Source: Burkholderiaceae bacterium
Lineage (GTDB): Bacteria > Pseudomonadota > Gammaproteobacteria > Burkholderiales > Burkholderiaceae
Reading direction: 5' to 3'
NCBI GenBank assembly: GCA_030151165.1
Contig: JASLEM010000351.1
Span: 1-9,408 of the forward strand
DNA length: 9,408 nt
Shown: positions 6,704 through 9,408 of the stretch, piece after piece
Numbering within the stretch: position 1 is the first letter of the stretch
Layout of the letters: every line of letters begins with the position of its first letter
Program-made: the position numbers and the translations under genes
The notes under the pieces: generated by a model
What the model was told of the DNA's origin: nothing
Database searches by the model: none
The model's input: the letters and a program-made list of their open reading frames with translations, nothing else

Positions 6704-8542
6704 TCACCTGAACTCGGAACGGATGGAGTTCGTGAACACGGGGGGCAAGTATCGGTCAACCAGCTCGCCGAGCGCTTCGCGCGAGAACGGCTTGCTGAGG
6801 TAGTCGTCCATGCCGGCCTGCAGGCAGCGCTCGCGCTCGCCCGCGGCCGCGCTCGCGGTGAGCGCGATGATGGGCGTGCGCTGGGTCTGGCGCAGGCGTG
6901 TCTCGCGCGCGCGCCAGATGCGCGTGGCCTCCCAGCCGTCGAGAACGGGCATCTGGCAGTCCATCAGCACGAGGTCGTACGCGGTCTGGCCCATGCTCGC
7001 GAGCGCCTTCTGGCCGTCGACCGCGAGCTCGGCGTTGACGCCCATCTGGTCGAGCATGCCGCGCACGACGAGCGCGTTGACCTCGTTGTCCTCCACCACC
7101 AGCACGCGGCCGGGGCGGATGTCGGCCGAGCCGCGCGGGCGCACCGCGGCGGCGAGCTCCTCGCTCAGCGACGGGCGCGGGCTCGGCGTGCGCGGCGTCG
7201 GCTTGAACGCGATCGAGAACTCGAACGTCGTGCCGATGCCCGGCACCGAACGGCAGGTGACGTCGCCGCCCATCGCACGCGCCAGCCGGCGCGAAATCGT
7301 CAGGCCGAGGCCGGCGCCCGAACGGGCGGGCGCGGTGTTCGACGGCGCCTGCTCGAAGGCGTCGAAGATGCGCTCGATCGCGTCGGGCGGGATACCTTCA
7401 CCCGTATCGCTGACGCGGAATCGCAGCAGGCCCTCGCTCATCGACACCGCGAGCCCGACGCGCCCCGCGGCCGTGAACTTCAGCGCGTTGCCGATCAGGT
7501 TGTGCAGCACCTGCTTCACGCGCGAGGCGTCCATCAGCGCGGCCGCCGGCAGCCCGAGGTCGAACACGACCTCGAAGCCGAGCCCGCGCTCCTCGGCGAC
7601 CGGCTGCAGCAGGTCGGTGACGTCGCGCACGGTCTGCGCGATCAGCGTCGGCTGCGCGTTCAGCTCGATGCGGTCGAACTCGATGCGCGAGAGATCGAGC
7701 AGGTCGCCGATCACCGTGACGAGGTGCTCGGCCGAATGCCGCAGCACGTCCATGCGCTGCTGCTGCAGCGCCGACAGCGGCTCCACCGCCACCAGCTGCG
7801 TCATGCCGATGATGCCGTTCAGCGGCGTGCGCAGCTCGTGGCTGACGGACGCGAGGAAGCGCGTCTTCGCCGCGTTCGAATGCTCGGCGTAGACCAGCGC
7901 CCGGTGCTTCTCGTCGGCGATCGCGGCGTTCTCGAAGCGCAGCCGCATCGACTCCGAGAAGCGCCGGTGGCTGTACTGCGATTCGAGGAACAGCACCGCG
8001 GCGTAGACCAGCAGCGTGGCGGCGGTGATGCGGTCGATCGCGGTGCCGGTGAGCGCCTGCTGCGCCATCAGCGGCCCCAGCACCAGCGCGAGCGCCGCGC
8101 CGGAGGCGACGCGGTGCGCGGACAGCGCCAGCACGTTGGCCGACGCGACGCCGACGAGGCCGGCCACCATGACGCCGTTGATCACCGGGTCGGCGCTCGG
8201 CATGAACAGCACGGCCAGCAGGCCCCACGTGAACGAGTCGAGGATCGTGCCGACGAAGAAGCGCAGCTTCCAGTGCGCGGTGCGCAGCGCCGGGTGGCGG
8301 GCGCGCGCGAACAGCCGGCCGTCGACGATGCGTGCCGCGAGCAGCAGCACCTTCGAGACGAGCCAGGCGACGAGCACCGGGCCCGCCACCTGGCCCCGCA
8401 GCATCAGGCCGATCAGCGCGCTGAACGCGATGCCGCCCGCGAGCGTGGGCAGCGCGATCGAGTAGAGCGTGCCGATGCGGTCGAACTCGATCTCGCGATC
8501 GATCGCCGCGGGCGCGGCCCGGTGGTCCGGCACCGGAGTCAT
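6704..8542 (-). CDS. Membrane-bound hybrid sensor histidine kinase with C-terminal receiver domain
   Basis: An inner-membrane phosphorelay sensor of 612 residues. The N-terminal part (about residues 25-187) holds about six hydrophobic segments (near 28-48, 54-72, 95-114, 119-141, 145-163, 170-187) with short loops and no large periplasmic domain, so the signal is probably sensed in or at the membrane. A short linker leads to the dimerisation/phosphoacceptor domain with His235 in SHELRTPLNGIIG. The ATPase domain shows the N box (HNLIGNALKF, Asn352), DTGEGI (379-384) and GAGLGL (409-414). The receiver domain from about residue 478 has Glu484-Asp485, phosphoacceptor Asp528 (MDCQMPVLDG), Thr562 and Lys584. 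All catalytic residues are present. No Hpt domain follows, so phosphate must pass to a separate Hpt protein or the receiver works in cis. No response regulator or Hpt gene lies nearby. No clear Shine-Dalgarno precedes the ATG, and a palindrome sits 15 nt upstream. The signal is unknown; the layout recalls RpfC-type kinases without the Hpt. Confidence 0.95.
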   Translation of the reverse strand: MTPVPDHRAAPAAIDREIEFDRIGTLYSIALPTLAGGIAFSALIGLMLRGQVAGPVLVAWLVSKVLLLAARIVDGRLFARARHPALRTAHWKLRFFVGTILDSFTWGLLAVLFMPSADPVINGVMVAGLVGVASANVLALSAHRVASGAALALVLGPLMAQQALTGTAIDRITAATLLVYAAVLFLESQYSHRRFSESMRLRFENAAIADEKHRALVYAEHSNAAKTRFLASVSHELRTPLNGIIGMTQLVAVEPLSALQQQRMDVLRHSAEHLVTVIGDLLDLSRIEFDRIELNAQPTLIAQTVRDVTDLLQPVAEERGLGFEVVFDLGLPAAALMDASRVKQVLHNLIGNALKFTAAGRVGLAVSMSEGLLRFRVSDTGEGIPPDAIERIFDAFEQAPSNTAPARSGAGLGLTISRRLARAMGGDVTCRSVPGIGTTFEFSIAFKPTPRTPSPRPSLSEELAAAVRPRGSADIRPGRVLVVEDNEVNALVVRGMLDQMGVNAELAVDGQKALASMGQTAYDLVLMDCQMPVLDGWEATRIWRARETRLRQTQRTPIIALTASAAAGERERCLQAGMDDYLSKPFSREALGELVDRYLPPVFTNSIRSEFR

Positions 8543-8557
8543 CGTGTGGGAATGCGA

Positions 8558-8574
8558 GTACCCCCCTGGGGTAC
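8558..8574. promoter_or_regulatory. GTACCCC-CCT-GGGGTAC palindrome upstream of the kinase (possible CsoR/RcnR-type operator)
   Basis: Perfect 7-bp arms flank a 3-nt centre, ending 15 nt before the hybrid kinase ATG. From memory, metal- or sulfur-sensing repressors of the CsoR/RcnR family bind operators with a C-run and G-run flanked by TA (TACCC...GGGTA type), which this resembles. If so, kinase expression could respond to copper, nickel or a related signal. No CsoR-like gene is in the window. It could also act as an mRNA hairpin near the start codon. Confidence 0.4.
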
Positions 8575-8603
8575 CCGCCTCCGGCCAGCGTCGAGCGTCA
8601 TTC

Positions 8604-8627
8604 GCCGAAGTCTAGCGACTTTTCGGC
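8604..8627 (-). terminator. Hairpin between the acyl-CoA dehydrogenase and kinase genes
   Basis: GCCGAAGTC (8604-8612) pairs with GAC plus TTCGGC (8617-8627), a 9-bp stem with a 2-nt bulge and a TAGC loop. It lies 41 nt beyond the dehydrogenase stop on the minus strand. No U-run follows, so it may be a Rho-aided terminator or only a chance structure. Its outer arm GCCGAAG also appears in the hairpin at 5944-5963. Confidence 0.35.
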
Positions 8628-8659
8628 CGTCACGAACCTGTCACGAATGACACGGTCAC
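8627..8659. repeat. Cluster of GTCAC direct repeats with an overlapping inverted repeat
   Basis: GTCAC occurs at 8629, 8640 and 8655. The first two belong to GTCACGAA copies exactly 11 bp apart, one helical turn. The pair CCGTCAC-GAAC-CTGTCAC resembles a Pho box in spacing and sequence (consensus CTGTCAT repeats every 11 bp). It is oriented towards the plus strand, where no gene starts. TGTCA-CGAA-TGACA (8639-8652) is also a perfect inverted repeat. Repeated half-sites suggest regulator binding upstream of the kinase gene; the identity of the regulator is open. Confidence 0.4.
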
Positions 8660-8668
8660 AGCATGGCT

Positions 8669-9408
8669 TCAGGCGAAGACGCCCGCCGTCTCCTGCATGC
8701 GCGCGCTGACCTCGCCAAGATGGTGCATCGTGTCGCCGAACTGGATCTCCATCGTCGCGAGCCGCTTGAAGTAGTGGCTGCCGATGTATTCGTCCGTCAT
8801 GCCGATGCCACCGTGCAACTGCACCGCCTGCTGGCCGACGTAGCGCAGGCTCTGGCCCAGCTGCACCTTGGCCTGGGCCACGGCGCGGCGGCGCGCGGCG
8901 GGCTCGTCGCCGAGCTTGAGCGTCGCGAAATAGCTCATCGAGCGGGCGAGCTCGAGCTGCATCTTCATGTCGGCGACGCGGTGGCGCAACGCCTGGAAGG
9001 TGCCGATCGGCACGCCGAACTGCTTGCGCGTGTTCAGGTAGTCGACCGTCAGCTCGAACAGCTTGTCCATCACGCCGACCGCCTCCGCCGCCAGCGCGGC
9101 GATGCCGACGTCGATCGCGCTTTCGAGCACGCCGAAGGCGGGGCCGGCGTCGACGAGCAGCGTCGCGGGCGCGCCCGCGAACGTCGCCTCCGCGGCACGC
9201 GAGCCGTCCTGCAGCGCGTAGCCGCGCGTCGTGAGGCCCGCGGCGGCGCGCTCGACGAGGAAGAGGGCGATGCCGTCCGCGTCGTCCGCCGCGCCGCGCA
9301 CGCGCGCGGGCACGATGAACGCATCGGCCTGGTCGCCGATCGGAACGAGGCTCTTGGCGCCGCTGACCGTCCAGGCGTCGCCGTCGCGGGCGGCGGCGGT
9401 GTCGACCC
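8669..9408 (-). CDS. Acyl-CoA dehydrogenase-family flavoprotein, C-terminal part (5' end beyond window)
   Basis: FAD-dependent enzymes of this family oxidise acyl-CoA thioesters in fatty-acid, dicarboxylate or aromatic-acid breakdown. The visible 245 residues cover part of the middle beta domain (WTVSGAKSLVPIGDQADAF) and the whole C-terminal helical domain: RKQFGVPIGTFQALRHRVADM, QLHGGIGMTDEY and GSHYFKRL. Family members are about 370-390 residues, so some 130 N-terminal residues lie beyond the window. The open frame continues to the edge; an internal GTG at 9313 is not a likely start because family sequence continues upstream of it. The end (IQFGDTMHHL) recalls the small subunit of pimeloyl-CoA dehydrogenase (PimD-like), whose partner subunit is usually encoded next to it; that is inferred. 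The usual catalytic Glu of the YEGT-type motif is not seen, as this place reads FGDT (8729-8740). The exact substrate cannot be told from this fragment. Confidence 0.9.
   Translation of the reverse strand, partial: VDTAAARDGDAWTVSGAKSLVPIGDQADAFIVPARVRGAADDADGIALFLVERAAAGLTTRGYALQDGSRAAEATFAGAPATLLVDAGPAFGVLESAIDVGIAALAAEAVGVMDKLFELTVDYLNTRKQFGVPIGTFQALRHRVADMKMQLELARSMSYFATLKLGDEPAARRRAVAQAKVQLGQSLRYVGQQAVQLHGGIGMTDEYIGSHYFKRLATMEIQFGDTMHHLGEVSARMQETAGVFA

Noticed and set aside
6417..6707. Minus-strand 96-codon frame starting with a GTG that overlaps the kinase stop
   Set aside because: Its first part is only the triplet repeat (a threonine run) and its second half is an out-of-frame reading of the lipoprotein gene.
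3524..8650. A plus-strand reading frame of about 1,700 codons without a stop
   Set aside because: It runs out of frame through the peptidase gene and antisense to ribF, the lipoprotein gene and the kinase gene. Its product is Arg/Ala/Gly/Asp-rich with no recognisable domain. Stops are rare in such frames because of the very high GC content.
8663..9408. Plus-strand open frame from the ATG at 8663 to the window edge
   Set aside because: It is antisense to conserved acyl-CoA dehydrogenase sequence and has no recognisable motifs, despite the GTCAC repeats just upstream.

Overview
The base composition is very GC-rich, and the genes carry a strong G/C bias at third codon positions. Together with the style of the housekeeping proteins (a bacterial IleRS, and a RibF with an expanded flavokinase loop), this points to a betaproteobacterium, most likely order Burkholderiales and perhaps close to the Rubrivivax/Leptothrix or Comamonadaceae groups. 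The placement is inferred from remembered sequence style, not from a search.

Layout: positions 1-2063 (minus strand) hold the N-terminal 687 codons of isoleucyl-tRNA synthetase (ileS), cut off by the window edge. A divergent intergenic region of about 400 bp (2064-2459) follows. It contains a strong hairpin directly before the ileS start, a -10-like element and a spaced inverted repeat. A plus-strand gene (2460-4817) encodes an exported S9-family serine peptidase with an unusual low-complexity C-terminal tail. The tail runs 97 bp into the 3' end of ribF on the opposite strand. ribF (4721-5737, minus) encodes riboflavin kinase/FMN adenylyltransferase. Upstream of it, also on the minus strand, are a putative lipoprotein of unknown function (5987-6571) and a six-helix membrane hybrid histidine kinase with a receiver domain (6704-8542). 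The window ends with the C-terminal part of an acyl-CoA dehydrogenase-family protein (8669 to beyond 9408, minus).

How the genes relate: ribF and ileS are normally adjacent in proteobacteria, and here the peptidase gene sits between them on the opposite strand, so they cannot share a simple transcript. The hybrid kinase and the lipoprotein are probably one transcription unit, ending at a hairpin at 5944-5963 before ribF. The 126-bp gap between the dehydrogenase and the kinase is dense in symmetric motifs, including one resembling a CsoR/RcnR-type operator. I see no CRISPR array, tRNA, rRNA, transposase or phage gene.

I found no clearly new multi-gene system. The points most worth a second look are the split ribF/ileS pair, the motif cluster upstream of the kinase, the acyl-CoA dehydrogenase without an obvious catalytic glutamate, the peptidase tail, and the hairpin before ileS.
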